DNA of 64,000 nucleotides from Bremerella sp. P1. GTDB taxonomy: Bacteria > Planctomycetota > Planctomycetia > Pirellulales > Pirellulaceae. A program made the position numbers and the translations under genes. Location: assembly GCF_028748185.1 (NCBI RefSeq), contig NZ_CP118164.1, forward strand, positions 1,612,001-1,676,000, read 5' to 3'. The notes below the pieces were generated by a model, which worked only from the letters and a program-made list of their open reading frames with translations, was not told the origin of the DNA and did no database searches. Position 1 is the stretch's first letter, and every line of letters starts with the position of its first letter. Positions 17,787 through 27,203 of the stretch are shown here, one piece after another.

Positions 17787-19582
17787 CGATAAATCTCCTC
17801 TCCGGTCTCCTCATGCATGACCGTCTGGGTGAATGAATTGATTGTGCAATACAGGGCGAAGAATCGCTCCAGCACGCTCGCCATCAAAAACATACCGCCA
17901 CCGGTGTAACTACTCGAGTCAAACGTGACGTGTAGGCGAGTACCCCGACAGAACACGGTTCCATTGGGTGTCTTCACGCGTGCCGTGCATGGCTCACTGC
18001 GTAGCGACTGGATTCCTTCAATGAATGCCCGACTCACGCCGGAATCGACGTAATCGTACAAGCCGAGGATCTCGCGCAGCGCGTGCGAGCCTTCCGCATC
18101 GTCACTCAACGAAAGGTGGTTGAGCGACAAGTGGGAAATCAAACGCCAACGAATCCCCTGCTCGACATCAGGGCGTCGGGTCGGTGTCGGAGGCTGCAGG
18201 CACTTGATCTTGGTAATGGGTGCCAAGCCGGACATGCTCAGCTTGGGCTGATCGCCGCCAAAGGGAAGCCTCTCAGGCAGGTCCCGATTGAAGCAGGTCA
18301 AGTCCGCATGCAAGCTCCACTGCTGTTCGGCACTGGGGATGAAATTCAGATCGACGACAGAAAGGAACAACTCGGTTCCTTCGTCGCCTGTTTCTTCACC
18401 GCCAGGATTCGGCCGGCGGACGGCATGCCAGTATGTTTCGGCATCGTTCGATTCGGAAGAATGCTTGAACGAGTAGAAAGGATGGTAGCTGACTTCGCGA
18501 TGATCTTGTGATACGGCGGTGACCTCGTCGATCGAATAGATTTCGTTCGCGAACGGCCGCCGAGAGTCCGGGATCACGTGATACTCTGTCTTCTCATGCG
18601 TCAACCGAATCGGTTCGGCCTCTTGGCGATAGAGATTCGTAATCGGCGTACAACCGATCCGCAAATTATCGGCATGCAGGCGCCGCTCCAGATCCGAGTT
18701 CCCCCGCTTTAAGAAGATGTAGATCTCGGCCTGGCCACCGGGAATCTTCTTCAAGACCGAGTCAAGGTTCAGATCGAAGAACAAAAACTTGTCCGCAAAG
18801 GTAAAGAACTCGGTCAACAAGCGATAACCGAGGAACGATCGGGCCGGGTAATCGAACATCCCTTCGTCGCGATGGAATCCGACGGGCTGGATGCAATCGC
18901 GGCCCAACATTTGAAATTCGGCCGATTTGTGATTCTGGGCGACGGCGACACCAACGACCGATGTCATCAACAGTTCGTACAAATCAAACTTGTAGGGGGC
19001 CTGCTCTTTGATAAAGAACCGAAGCGTCTTCATCTTCAATTGACTCATATCGATCGTCGAAGAAAAGCTCTTCAAACCGATACGGATCATTGCGGAAGCG
19101 TCCGCATTGTAAGGCGTCTGGGGAGCCTCGAACGGATGACTCATCATGCTGACTTCACTGACTTCGATCGGCCAACACGTTACCGGATAGCAGGTCCGAA
19201 AGCGGCAAGGATCGCCGTCAATCTGCTCCGTCTCGAGACTGGTCCCTTGGGCGACCTGAAAACCATTGACCGCTTCGACCTGAGCCCGATCGAGTCCAAA
19301 CTGGACAACCGACATCGAGGGTATCGGCCTCAGCAAATGCGGAAAGAGCACTTCCAGCATCGAGGCGGCGATCTCGGGAAAGTCGTCTTCCAGCTTGAGA
19401 CGCGTCCGAGCGTTCAGATAGGCAAACGATTCGACCAGGCGGCCAACGTGTGGATCTTTAAAGTCGTCTCCCCCCAAGCCCAGACGACTGGCAATCTTGG
19501 GGTTCGCACGAGCAAAGGCTTTGCCCTGATCCAACAGGTAAGCACGTTCGCGGCGGTAAAACTCGAGCAGTTCGTCGCTCAT
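17750..19582 (-). CDS. tssF: T6SS baseplate protein TssF
   Basis: This encodes 610 aa, the usual TssF length. The N-terminus (LLEFYRRERAYLLDQGKAFARANP, then RLVESFAYLNARTRLKLEDDFPE and LFPHLLRPIPSMSV) is characteristic of TssF/VasA. The ATG at 19582 overlaps the tssE stop as ATGA, suggesting translational coupling, and the 3' end overlaps tssG. It acts in the cytoplasmic face of the baseplate with TssE, TssG and TssK. Confidence 0.95.
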   Translation of the reverse strand: MSDELLEFYRRERAYLLDQGKAFARANPKIASRLGLGGDDFKDPHVGRLVESFAYLNARTRLKLEDDFPEIAASMLEVLFPHLLRPIPSMSVVQFGLDRAQVEAVNGFQVAQGTSLETEQIDGDPCRFRTCYPVTCWPIEVSEVSMMSHPFEAPQTPYNADASAMIRIGLKSFSSTIDMSQLKMKTLRFFIKEQAPYKFDLYELLMTSVVGVAVAQNHKSAEFQMLGRDCIQPVGFHRDEGMFDYPARSFLGYRLLTEFFTFADKFLFFDLNLDSVLKKIPGGQAEIYIFLKRGNSDLERRLHADNLRIGCTPITNLYRQEAEPIRLTHEKTEYHVIPDSRRPFANEIYSIDEVTAVSQDHREVSYHPFYSFKHSSESNDAETYWHAVRRPNPGGEETGDEGTELFLSVVDLNFIPSAEQQWSLHADLTCFNRDLPERLPFGGDQPKLSMSGLAPITKIKCLQPPTPTRRPDVEQGIRWRLISHLSLNHLSLSDDAEGSHALREILGLYDYVDSGVSRAFIEGIQSLRSEPCTARVKTPNGTVFCRGTRLHVTFDSSSYTGGGMFLMASVLERFFALYCTINSFTQTVMHEETGEEIYRWAPRAGENVLL

Positions 19583-20076
19583 CGATCCTTCCGTCTGACA
19601 TGAAATTGATGATCCGACGGTTCCAGCTTCGAATCAAATACAATCGGTTCCGGTGCCGGCGTCGCATGCAGTTCGGCCCGGATAATAAAGTGTAGAGTTC
19701 GGTCTTCCGATTTGTTCTTCTCGGGAATCTCGACGTGAACCGAAACAAAGCGTGTCTCGAACGTGCGGATCGCGAATTCGATTGCCTCACGAAGCGAATC
19801 GCGGTCCATGTCTGAACTGAGGTCGATGGACGAGAAATCGGGAATGCCGTAGTTGATCAACGAATCGTTCAACTCGTTCAACTGTGGCGGCCATGACTGG
19901 CAGCGCCAGCGGGTGTTCAACAGGTTTTCCAGATCGCGCATTACCGACTCGCGGATTTCCCGCATGGTTTGCGTTTGCGAATGGGGTGTCTCGCGCGAGT
20001 TGAACGGCTCGTTATCAATCAGTCGATCAAAGACCGACGGCATGAGAGGTTCTTCATCCGGATTCCCTTTGGACAT
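19579..20076 (-). CDS. tssE: T6SS baseplate protein TssE (gp25-like)
   Basis: This encodes 165 aa. It has the gp25-like core with the conserved RDLENLLNTRW helix and turn, then YGIPDFSS and a FETRF/VSVHVE strand pair. TssE resembles phage T4 gp25 and starts sheath assembly at the baseplate. ATG 20076 is preceded by GGGAAG. It lies 24 bp after tagJ and overlaps tssF by four bases. The C-terminal tail (VFDSKLEPSDHQFHVRRKDR) is charged. Confidence 0.92.
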   Translation of the reverse strand: MSKGNPDEEPLMPSVFDRLIDNEPFNSRETPHSQTQTMREIRESVMRDLENLLNTRWRCQSWPPQLNELNDSLINYGIPDFSSIDLSSDMDRDSLREAIEFAIRTFETRFVSVHVEIPEKNKSEDRTLHFIIRAELHATPAPEPIVFDSKLEPSDHQFHVRRKDR

Positions 20077-20100
20077 CGCTGCTTCCCGTCAATGAAGAAC

Positions 20101-20895
20101 TTACTGAGTGAATTCCAAGGTGCCAATTTCCATGATCGACTTCTCATCTTCCCCAAGCCAGAGCATTCGCTGCCCGAGGCCGCGTCCCGGCTCCCCTTCT
20201 TCGCCCAGCCACGCGGTGCTTTGCCCCAGTTTCTGAGTCATGTCTTCACTTTGGGAACTGCCTGGGTAGAGAGCGTTGATGAAGACGTCCCCTTCCTGAC
20301 CGTAGGCATTCATCGTGGCTCGCCGCCAGATCAAGTCGCAAGGCTGCTCCGGAGCGTGAAATTCGACTGAGTCAATCTGATCGAAAGGAATCCAGAAATA
20401 CTTGCCGTTGCTGGTGATGGTTTCTAGGAAAAACGCCGTTCGGTCATCCTGGTCCCGAATGTCTTCAAATTCAACGCCGTCGCATTTGCCCTTCACGATG
20501 GGCCGTTCCTCTTCGATTTCGTTGACCAACTGTGAAGCTTCTTCCATGTTGCTTTCACGCAGGGCGAGAATCAGGCGAAGATTCTTCTCGATCAGAGGGG
20601 TCGGTTCTTGATTCTGCATCAGGTCCGGCGTGCGTCCATCCTGCCAGCACTCGTTGCGGGTCATCTCGCCCCGGATCATCTGGCGATACATCGAGATACG
20701 CAAGATCGCATCCGGTGTCTGAATCTGGGCCGTTTCCAAGTGTTTGTCGGCTCGCTCGATATCGCCCTGCAAGCAAAGCAGTTGGGCCAATGCGATTCGT
20801 AAGTCCCACTGCATGGGCTTCTTCTTGACATCCTGAATGGCTGCCTCGATGGCTTCATTCAGTTGCCCCGCCTTAAGTTGTTCGCCGATGCTCAT
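20101..20895 (-). CDS. tagJ: T6SS accessory protein TagJ/ImpE
   Basis: This encodes 264 aa from ATG 20895, which has GGGGGAAG immediately upstream; the frame extends 10 codons to a TTG that I reject. The N-terminal half is TPR-like helices (LKAGQLNEAIEAAIQDVKKKP, LAQLLCLQGDIERADKHLE). The C-terminal half has the ImpE signature: CDGVEFEDIRDQDDR, FLETITSNGKYFWIPFDQI, then DLIWRRATM and ALYPGSS. TagJ is known to bind the TssB/TssC sheath and influence ClpV access. It lies between tssC2 and tssE in the operon. Confidence 0.85.
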   Translation of the reverse strand: MSIGEQLKAGQLNEAIEAAIQDVKKKPMQWDLRIALAQLLCLQGDIERADKHLETAQIQTPDAILRISMYRQMIRGEMTRNECWQDGRTPDLMQNQEPTPLIEKNLRLILALRESNMEEASQLVNEIEEERPIVKGKCDGVEFEDIRDQDDRTAFFLETITSNGKYFWIPFDQIDSVEFHAPEQPCDLIWRRATMNAYGQEGDVFINALYPGSSQSEDMTQKLGQSTAWLGEEGEPGRGLGQRMLWLGEDEKSIMEIGTLEFTQ

Positions 20896-20940
20896 GTGCT
20901 TCCCCCGAAGTAGAATCTCAGCCAATATTGGATTGTAAGC

Positions 20941-22533
20941 TTATTGTCGGCGACCTTCGATATTCGTCTTCATGCGAATCGAAGCGACCAGGTCATCGAG
21001 TTGATAATGCGGCCAAAGTTTAAAGGTACAGCGATACGAACCTGGCTTCCCAGGATCGTCGCGTAGTCGGATCTCGGCCTGACGAAGGGGCCGCGCGGCC
21101 TTAGTTGTCGGCTTGGCCTTTTCATCTGGCGTGACGTATTCGTGAATCCAGTCGTTTAAGAATCGCTCGACCGCAGTGCGATCCTCGAACGTACCGACCT
21201 TGTCACGAGCAATCACCTTCAGTGCATGGGCAAACTGCGAAGTGCACAAGATGTACTGCAGCATGGCCGAAATCTTCGCATTCTGCGAGGCGGCCTCGTC
21301 TTCGTAAACCTTGGGCTTTTGCACCGTCTGATTCGAGTAAAACGCACTGTACTCGGTATCATGACACCGTGTGAGTGGAATGAACCCCAGGTGGGCCAGT
21401 TCCGCTTCTTGCCGGTCCGAGATAATGCAGTCGGTAGACGACTTGGGAGCGACCCCATGTCGATCGGTACCGAAGTGGTCAACCGGCAGACGACTTACCA
21501 GACCGCCACCGATGACATTACGTTGCACACCACGGATCTGAGCCAGCCAGCCGCATTCCGAAAAGGCACGAATCAATACTTCGGCGAATGCATACGAGGC
21601 ATTTCCCCACAGGTAATTGCGACGATCACGGCCGCCGACTTCTTCGCGGAAACTAAACCCGTCTGCTCGGGCATCGAACGTTTCGTAGGGCAAACGCATC
21701 AACACGCGTGGCAGAACGAGACCGACGAATCGAGAATCTTCCGTTTTACGAAACGCATGCCACTGCGTGAACTCGGCTTGTTCGAATCCTGAACGCAGGT
21801 TCTCGACGTGCTCGAGCCCGGTAAACTCATCGAGGCCGAACATCGTGGGGCTGGCCCCAGCAATGAAGGGGCAAAACGCCGCGGCGGCAATACCGGCCAA
21901 TCCTTGCAGCGTATCCAGATCACGGTGAGGATGGTTCTTGGTGGGATTGGGATGAATCTCGTAGTCCCCAATCATGACGCCAAACGGCTTACCGCCAGCG
22001 GTACCAAACTCTTCCTCGTAGATTTTCTTGAACAGTTCGCTGGAATCAAACTCGACGGCACGTTCAATGTCGCGTTCGACATCCTTCCAACTCGCATTGA
22101 GCACTCGAATGATGACGCGTTCACGATCAGCCTCGTCATCGACCATATTGGTCAAGTATTCCAGTCCGCGCCACGAAGCTTCCAGCTTTTGAAACTTAGG
22201 ATGATGCAGAACAGCGTTGAGCTGATCGGTGAGCCATTGATCGATCTGAGCGACGTCAGCATTCAGACGAAGCACGAGCGACTTTTTCGAGAGACCATCG
22301 ATCTTACCCAACCAGGCGACGAGCTTTTCACGAACGGTCTCGGCGTTCATGAACTCGTCCCAGCGATGGGCGGCCTTATTCGACTGCTGGACGTTATCGT
22401 TAGAAACAATCCAGTCTAAGATCGAACCAGAATAAGCGTCTTCGCTTGGCGCGCTCGTTTCTTCAACCGGCGACGCCTCCTGGGCAGCCGCCTCGGCGTA
22501 CTCTTCGGGTTGCGACTGAAACTCGGCACTCAT
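20941..22533 (-). CDS. tssC2: second T6SS sheath large subunit, TssC2
   Basis: This encodes 530 aa from ATG 22533; the frame continues up to a TTG at 22590 inside a hairpin, which I reject, although no good ribosome site is seen before 22533. It shares the TssC landmarks with the neighbouring tssC1: HHPKFQKLEASWRGLEYL, AVEFDSSELFKKIYEEEFG, FGVMIGDYEI, EDSRFVGLVLPRVLMRLPY, and the C-terminal [16 protein letters not shown]. It differs by a longer acidic N-terminus (about 45 residues rich in E and A) and a predicted interaction helix not shared with tssC1. It may form mixed or alternative sheaths with TssB, or a specialised section near the baseplate. Confidence 0.9.
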   Translation of the reverse strand: MSAEFQSQPEEYAEAAAQEASPVEETSAPSEDAYSGSILDWIVSNDNVQQSNKAAHRWDEFMNAETVREKLVAWLGKIDGLSKKSLVLRLNADVAQIDQWLTDQLNAVLHHPKFQKLEASWRGLEYLTNMVDDEADRERVIIRVLNASWKDVERDIERAVEFDSSELFKKIYEEEFGTAGGKPFGVMIGDYEIHPNPTKNHPHRDLDTLQGLAGIAAAAFCPFIAGASPTMFGLDEFTGLEHVENLRSGFEQAEFTQWHAFRKTEDSRFVGLVLPRVLMRLPYETFDARADGFSFREEVGGRDRRNYLWGNASYAFAEVLIRAFSECGWLAQIRGVQRNVIGGGLVSRLPVDHFGTDRHGVAPKSSTDCIISDRQEAELAHLGFIPLTRCHDTEYSAFYSNQTVQKPKVYEDEAASQNAKISAMLQYILCTSQFAHALKVIARDKVGTFEDRTAVERFLNDWIHEYVTPDEKAKPTTKAARPLRQAEIRLRDDPGKPGSYRCTFKLWPHYQLDDLVASIRMKTNIEGRRQ

Positions 22534-22556
22534 TGCAACATCGCGCAGAGAAGAGG

Positions 22557-22599
22557 GTAAAAAAAGAGGCACAGAGGAGCGGTTCCCCAATGTGCCTCT
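22557..22599 (-). terminator. intrinsic terminator or attenuator between tssC1 and tssC2
   Basis: On the minus strand AGAGGCACA (22591-22599) pairs with TGTGCCTCT (22565-22573) around a 17-base loop, and seven T follow directly (22559-22565 region). This is a standard rho-independent terminator placed inside the T6SS operon, 26 bp after the tssC1 stop, and would lower expression of tssC2 and later genes relative to tssB-tssC1. Confidence 0.75.
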
Positions 22600-22624
22600 G
22601 GGATTGCTTACCTATCGAAGCAGA

Positions 22625-24118
22625 CTAACCTGCTTTCTGCGGAATCGACGCCACCATGCGAAGCGAGGCGGTCAATTCTTCCATTTGCAGCCAAGGACGC
22701 AGGTAGGCCACCGCGTTGTATGCACCGGGCTTGCCGGGCGTTTCGGTGACTTCCACACGTGCTTCGGCCAATGGCAAACGCGCTTTGACTTCGGCACTGG
22801 GGTGTTCGTCGGCACAAACGTAGTTGTGAATCCAGTCGTTCAGCCAACGCTCACAATCGTCGCGTTCCATGAACGAACCGATCTTGTCGCGAGCGATCAC
22901 CTTCAGGTAATGCGCGAAGCGGGACGATGCCATGATGTACGGCAAGCGAGCCGAGATCTCGGAATTGGCCGTCGCATCGGGATCGTGGTACTGTTTTGGC
23001 TTCTGCGTTGTTTGACCACCGAAGAAGACCGAGTAGTCGGTATCCTTAAAGTGACAAAGCGAGAGGAAACCAAGCTTGCTCAATTCCGCTTCGCGACGAT
23101 CGGTGATCGCCACTTCGGTCGGACACTTGACGCCTGAGTCGCCGTCGCTGCTCTTGAAAACGTGAACCGGCAGGCCTTCGACCTTACCGCCGTTTTCGAC
23201 ACCACGGATCGCGGTGCACCAACCGGTCTTGGCGAATGCGTCGGTCAACTTGGCACCCATCACGAATGCCGTGTTCATCCAGCAATACTCTTCGTGATCG
23301 ACTTCGATCGGCTGACCACCAGGCCCCGTTTCGACTTCTTCGTAATTGAACTCTTCGATTGGCTTGGTCGCGGCACCGTAAGGCAAACGAGCCAAGGTCC
23401 GCGGCATGCACATCGTCACGAAGCGGGAATCTTCCGACTGACGGAACGAGTTCCACTTGATGTACTCTTGCGAATCGAAGATCTTCGCCAGGTCACGCGG
23501 CTTGGAAAGTTCTTCCCAGTCGTCGAAACCGAAGAACTCGGCACTTGGGGCCGTTAAGAACGGAGCAAACGCCGAAGCGGCCACACCGGACATCTTTTCC
23601 AGAGCGGCAATATCGTCCGGAGTGTTGTCCCATTCGTAGTTCCCGATCAGCGCACCGTAAGGCGTACCACCAGCCAAGCCGAATTCGCTCTCGTAAACCT
23701 TCTTGAAGAGCGTGCTCTGATCGAATTCGACCGCACGTTCCAGGTCCTTCGAGATATCCTTCTTGGAAGCGTTCAGCACACGCAGCTTAAGCATTTCGCC
23801 CGTTTCGCTGTTGCTGACTAGGTAATGCAAGCCGCGCCAACTGCCTTCCAGCTTTTGGAACTCAGAATGATGCATCACGGCTGCGAGTTGTTTCGAGACG
23901 GCGTCATCAATTGCTGCGATCCCTTGGTTGATCGTGCGAATGATGTCCTTATCGAAGGTGACGGTCCCCTTCATGGCCTCTTGGACCAGGGTTTCAATCA
24001 ACTCCTTGGCTCGCGGCTGTTCGGTCTGCTTAGTCGCGGTGATCGCGGCATCCAGCAAACTGGTAGCCTCTTCGTTTTGTGCCGCCGATTGGGCGGATTG
24101 TTGTTCGCCTGCACTCAT
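22625..24118 (-). CDS. tssC1: T6SS sheath large subunit TssC1
   Basis: This encodes 497 aa, the standard TssC length. It has [98 protein letters not shown] and [29 protein letters not shown]. With TssB it forms the contractile sheath in the cytoplasm. It starts two bases after the tssB stop, with GGGGGATAG upstream. A terminator-like hairpin follows. This is the more typical of the two TssC copies. Confidence 0.96.
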   Translation of the reverse strand: MSAGEQQSAQSAAQNEEATSLLDAAITATKQTEQPRAKELIETLVQEAMKGTVTFDKDIIRTINQGIAAIDDAVSKQLAAVMHHSEFQKLEGSWRGLHYLVSNSETGEMLKLRVLNASKKDISKDLERAVEFDQSTLFKKVYESEFGLAGGTPYGALIGNYEWDNTPDDIAALEKMSGVAASAFAPFLTAPSAEFFGFDDWEELSKPRDLAKIFDSQEYIKWNSFRQSEDSRFVTMCMPRTLARLPYGAATKPIEEFNYEEVETGPGGQPIEVDHEEYCWMNTAFVMGAKLTDAFAKTGWCTAIRGVENGGKVEGLPVHVFKSSDGDSGVKCPTEVAITDRREAELSKLGFLSLCHFKDTDYSVFFGGQTTQKPKQYHDPDATANSEISARLPYIMASSRFAHYLKVIARDKIGSFMERDDCERWLNDWIHNYVCADEHPSAEVKARLPLAEARVEVTETPGKPGAYNAVAYLRPWLQMEELTASLRMVASIPQKAG

Positions 24119-24120
24119 AA

Positions 24121-24648
24121 TTAGCTATCCCCCTTGTCGGCATCACCCGTTTCACTAACGCCCAGTTCGCCGGCCAACTTCTTCAGCTGGTCTGCATCGT
24201 TCATGACCTGCTCCAGCAATGTTTCCAGATCGTCGCTACGATCGATCTTGGTCAACAGGTCGCGAAGATTATCGCGAGTGGCGAGCAGTTTCTTAAGCGG
24301 TTCGACTTGCTTGGCAACATTGGCTGGACTGAAATCGTCCATCGATTCGAACTTCAAGTTAACAGCCATTTGCGAGCCATCGTCGGCCAGCGTGTTGTCG
24401 ACTCGCATGTTCAGTTCAGGACGAAAACGCTTCATCACATCGTCGATGTTATCGCGATCGATCTGGACGAACTTACGTTCTTTGAGCGGTTCCATTTTTT
24501 CAGACGGGTTGCCCGAGAAGTCCCCCATGACACCCACGACGAACGGAAGCTCTTTCTTTTCCATCGCGTCGCCCGTTTCCACGTCGTAAGTGATGTGGAC
24601 GCGAGGTTTGCGAACGCGGTTGAGCCTCTTTTGATAACTTTCAGCCAT
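24121..24648 (-). CDS. tssB: T6SS sheath small subunit TssB
   Basis: This encodes 175 aa. The TssB signature is clear: [37 protein letters not shown], the FVQIDRDN segment and the [25 protein letters not shown] helix. It forms heterodimers with TssC that build the sheath. AGGGGAAACG precedes ATG 24648. A 173-bp gap separates it from tssA, long enough for its own promoter or processing site; I found no clear promoter in it. Confidence 0.96.
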   Translation of the reverse strand: MAESYQKRLNRVRKPRVHITYDVETGDAMEKKELPFVVGVMGDFSGNPSEKMEPLKERKFVQIDRDNIDDVMKRFRPELNMRVDNTLADDGSQMAVNLKFESMDDFSPANVAKQVEPLKKLLATRDNLRDLLTKIDRSDDLETLLEQVMNDADQLKKLAGELGVSETGDADKGDS

Positions 24649-24821
24649 CGTTTCCCCTCAATGTCAATTCTATTAGATGCGTCAGTGAAAAGCAGTTCGC
24701 AGCCCCAATGGACAGCACGCATCGTCACTGGCCAAGTTTGCCCAAACTTAAACCTGCCCTCAATTTCGGAAATATGCGGACAGATTTCAATCAATCAATG
24801 CAAGATATTAAAGGATTTTCA

Positions 24822-25955
24822 TTAATATCCACTTTCGTCCTCGGGAATTGGAATCCCCGTTCGACGATGCAATTCGCCCATCGCGGTCTCGTCTCGTAGC
24901 AACTCTTTGAGCAGTTCAGGAAAGGGCATTTCAGCCCAACGCGCTGCCTGTTCTAACTTGAAATAGATAAACGATTGGGGTTCTGTCTTCCGAAAATACT
25001 CGGCCGCTTTGCGGATCAGCTTGATCGCATCGGCGCGACTTTGAATCGCACCAGCAGGTCCTTTCTGCTGAACGATCGTGCCTCCTTCTTCCGATTCTTC
25101 GCCCCCTTCCTCGGTCGTTTCGCCCACTTCATCCAATAGCAACTCGGACATTAACTGCTGAACCGTCGAGCGAATCGATTCCAACCGTTGGCGAAACGAA
25201 GTCATCGAGGGAGCGGTGTCTTCCCCGTACGAGTTCCGTAAACATCGCTCGTCCAGGTAGGTGCCCAGTTCGCGGATCGTATCGATCAGCGTATCGAGAT
25301 CTTCGATCACGTTGTTCCAGTGATCGCGAGATGTCGCGCGAAATGAGTCGTCGAAGGTGTGACGTTCAACCGCGCCATCCGCGATTCGTCGTTGCTTGTC
25401 ATCCGCATCCATACCATCGATGCGGTTGGCTTCATTGAAATCAAAGAGGGAGTAGGTCCCCCCTCCACCGTTTGTCAGCGGAAGATTATCAAGCACGCCG
25501 TACGAGCGATCGCTCATTAAACCGGTCAACTGCGAGACCGTTTCGGCATAGCCTTCATCTTCGTCTGGTTCTGGGTGAATGTTGTCCCAGTAGCGACGAC
25601 AAATCTCCAGCATCAGCTTGAAGCCATCCCGCAGTCCCGGGATACCGTCAATTCGCATGACGGCTTCAATCAACCAGGAAGCGACCGAAACGTCCTTGGA
25701 ATAGCTGGACAGAATGTGAATCGAACGATCACGGACTTCTTCCCATTCGGGATCTTTCAGGTCCGGGAACTCCTCGTCCGGAAATGCCATGGCGGTTTCG
25801 ATATCGCGCTCGGCCTTGTTCGACTGATTAAAGACCTCGCGCAGATCGAAAAACTCGTTGGCATGCTCAGAGCCACGAAGCTCCACGCCGCTCGGGCTTT
25901 CCTCCGAGATCGGACTGGACAGCGCTTCAATATCGAGTACTTGTGGAAATGCCAT
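24822..25955 (-). CDS. tssA: T6SS assembly protein TssA (ImpA family)
   Basis: This encodes 377 aa. The N-terminal ImpA domain is recognisable (LSSPISEESPSGVELRG, then PEWEEVRDRSIHILSSYSKDVSVASWLIEAVMRIDG and NIHPEPDEDE). The C-terminal helix pair (IRKAAEYFRKTEPQSFIYFKLEQAARWAEMPFPELLKELL) matches the end of short TssA proteins, with an acidic glycine-rich linker before it (about 280-300). TssA recruits baseplate parts and primes the tail. It is the first gene of the main T6SS operon, with a candidate promoter about 44 bp upstream. Confidence 0.92.
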   Translation of the reverse strand: MAFPQVLDIEALSSPISEESPSGVELRGSEHANEFFDLREVFNQSNKAERDIETAMAFPDEEFPDLKDPEWEEVRDRSIHILSSYSKDVSVASWLIEAVMRIDGIPGLRDGFKLMLEICRRYWDNIHPEPDEDEGYAETVSQLTGLMSDRSYGVLDNLPLTNGGGGTYSLFDFNEANRIDGMDADDKQRRIADGAVERHTFDDSFRATSRDHWNNVIEDLDTLIDTIRELGTYLDERCLRNSYGEDTAPSMTSFRQRLESIRSTVQQLMSELLLDEVGETTEEGGEESEEGGTIVQQKGPAGAIQSRADAIKLIRKAAEYFRKTEPQSFIYFKLEQAARWAEMPFPELLKELLRDETAMGELHRRTGIPIPEDESGY

Positions 25956-25998
25956 GGCGGTTCATCTCGAACGGATTGGGGAACAAATTCGCCGCGAA

Positions 25999-26026
25999 AG
26001 TATAAGTGTCAATCTAGGAACTTCAA
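25999..26026 (-). promoter_or_regulatory. candidate sigma-70-type promoter for tssA
   Basis: On the minus strand TTGAAG (26021-26026) is followed after 16 bases by TATACT (25999-26004), 4/6 and 5/6 matches to the consensus, with the ATG of tssA 44 bases after the -10. Confidence 0.45.
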
Positions 26027-26110
26027 CTAATTTATTCCGGCGGAATGGGTTCGGCCGAATCGTCGTCAGAAGTCTCCTTACCCTCTTTCTCGGCAATCCT
26101 CACTGGTGCG

Positions 26111-26136
26111 AATCATTCCGATCGATTTAATCGCTA
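26111..26136 (-). promoter_or_regulatory. bipartite motif upstream of the tssA operon
   Basis: Plus-strand AATCATTCCGATCG (26111-26124) and TTAATCGCTA (26127-26136) both recur, with one change each, upstream of the sigma-factor operon at 27324 and 27356. The motif may be a regulator or alternative-sigma site shared by the two operons. Confidence 0.4.
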
Positions 26137-26162
26137 CGCTTTAACGTCTCTTATCTATCTGT

Positions 26163-26849
26163 CTACGTCGTCTGACGCAGAGCCCGGGCCAGTCGCTCCA
26201 AAATGGCTTGATGCAACCGGCTAGCCCACGACTTGCTTTTTCCCAGCCGGTCGGCGGCTTCCTTGAGGCTACAGCCCTCGTAGTAGGTCATCCGAATCAG
26301 TTCCTGCTCGTGCGGAGCCAACGTTTTGAGCAGTTTCTGCAGCAGGGCTTGAATCTCTTGGTTTTCCAACTGATCGGCCGGCTGCTGCGTTTTCGCATCG
26401 GCAACGGCCTGAAACGCGTGCTGCGTTTCTTCACCATGACTGGCCAGATAGACAATGGCGAGCTTTTCGGTCAAATTGCCCAGCCATTTCGCGTTTTCCT
26501 GGGCAGACGCAGTCGGCGAACTGCCAGCTGCCGCATCGGCTTGCAGCGTATCAGCGGCCATTTGCTGATACTTGTTCTGCATCCGGGCAGCGTGGGAATT
26601 CCAACTCATCTTCGAGATGCCGTCGTAAATGGCACCGCGGATACGATAGTACGCGAAGGTCGAGAAGCTGGCGCCTTTATCATCCTCGAAGGACTGGGCG
26701 GCCTCGGCCAGGCCAAGCTGCCCATAGGCAATCAGATCGTCCATTCCAATCTGCGGCGGCAGCTTCCGGTGGATTGACTTCGCCAGAGAGATAACAAGTC
26801 CCTGGTTGTCTTGAATGCGTTGCTCGAGTTGGGTCGCTTCAGCGGTCAT
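26163..26849 (-). CDS. sigma-70 family RNA polymerase sigma factor (FliA/SigB-like)
   Basis: This encodes 228 aa. Region 2 is visible at about 12-85 (NQGLVISLAKSIHRKLPPQIGMDDLIAYGQLGLAEAAQSFEDDKGASFSTFAYYRIRGAIYDGI), including the DLIAYGQLGL and FSTFAYYRIRGAI core and -10 recognition helices. Region 4 lies at about 165-225 (LLKTLAPHEQELIRMTYYEGCSLKEAADRLGKSKSWASRLHQAILERL), a helix-turn-helix. The region between is long and Ala/Gln-rich. It starts three bases after the stop of the small upstream gene (TAA GCC ATG). Its position beside tssA suggests control of T6SS genes, but this is inference. Confidence 0.85.
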   Translation of the reverse strand: MTAEATQLEQRIQDNQGLVISLAKSIHRKLPPQIGMDDLIAYGQLGLAEAAQSFEDDKGASFSTFAYYRIRGAIYDGISKMSWNSHAARMQNKYQQMAADTLQADAAAGSSPTASAQENAKWLGNLTEKLAIVYLASHGEETQHAFQAVADAKTQQPADQLENQEIQALLQKLLKTLAPHEQELIRMTYYEGCSLKEAADRLGKSKSWASRLHQAILERLARALRQTT

Positions 26850-26852
26850 GGC

Positions 26853-27203
26853 TTAACTCAACTGGGACCATAGGAGTCGCATACGTTCACTTGCCACCGG
26901 ATCCTCGACCAGTGACTGGGCGATGGTCGAGGCCATCGTGAGGACCTTATCACTCTTCAGCGGAAGATCTGGGTAGCGACGCTTGAGCAGAGCTAAGACA
27001 AAACGAGTGATCATATCGATCTCACTCGGCTTGGCTTGGGGGTTATTGCTTTGCAGATACTTGATCGTCTCGAGAACGTCATCGGCCTGTCCAGAATCAG
27101 CCGTCCGACGCAGAACGTCATCCATCGACCAAGGGTTCTCGGCATTCTCTTTCCGAGATTGGTCGTCACTAGACGATTCGGAATTCCACCCGTTGGAACT
27201 CAT
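26853..27203 (-). CDS. small protein co-transcribed with the sigma factor
   Basis: This encodes 116 aa with no recognised domain. It starts at ATG 27203 right after GGGGGAAGT. The N-terminal 25 residues are polar and disordered-looking (SSNGWNSESSSDDQSRKEN). The rest is helical with a short amphipathic pattern (DDVLETIKYLQSNNP, EIDMITRFVLALLKRRYPDLPL, VLTMASTIAQSLVEDP). No cysteine pair or membrane segment is present, so it is not a typical membrane anti-sigma factor. Tight linkage to the sigma gene suggests a regulator or partner of it. Confidence 0.75.
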   Translation of the reverse strand: MSSNGWNSESSSDDQSRKENAENPWSMDDVLRRTADSGQADDVLETIKYLQSNNPQAKPSEIDMITRFVLALLKRRYPDLPLKSDKVLTMASTIAQSLVEDPVASERMRLLWSQLS

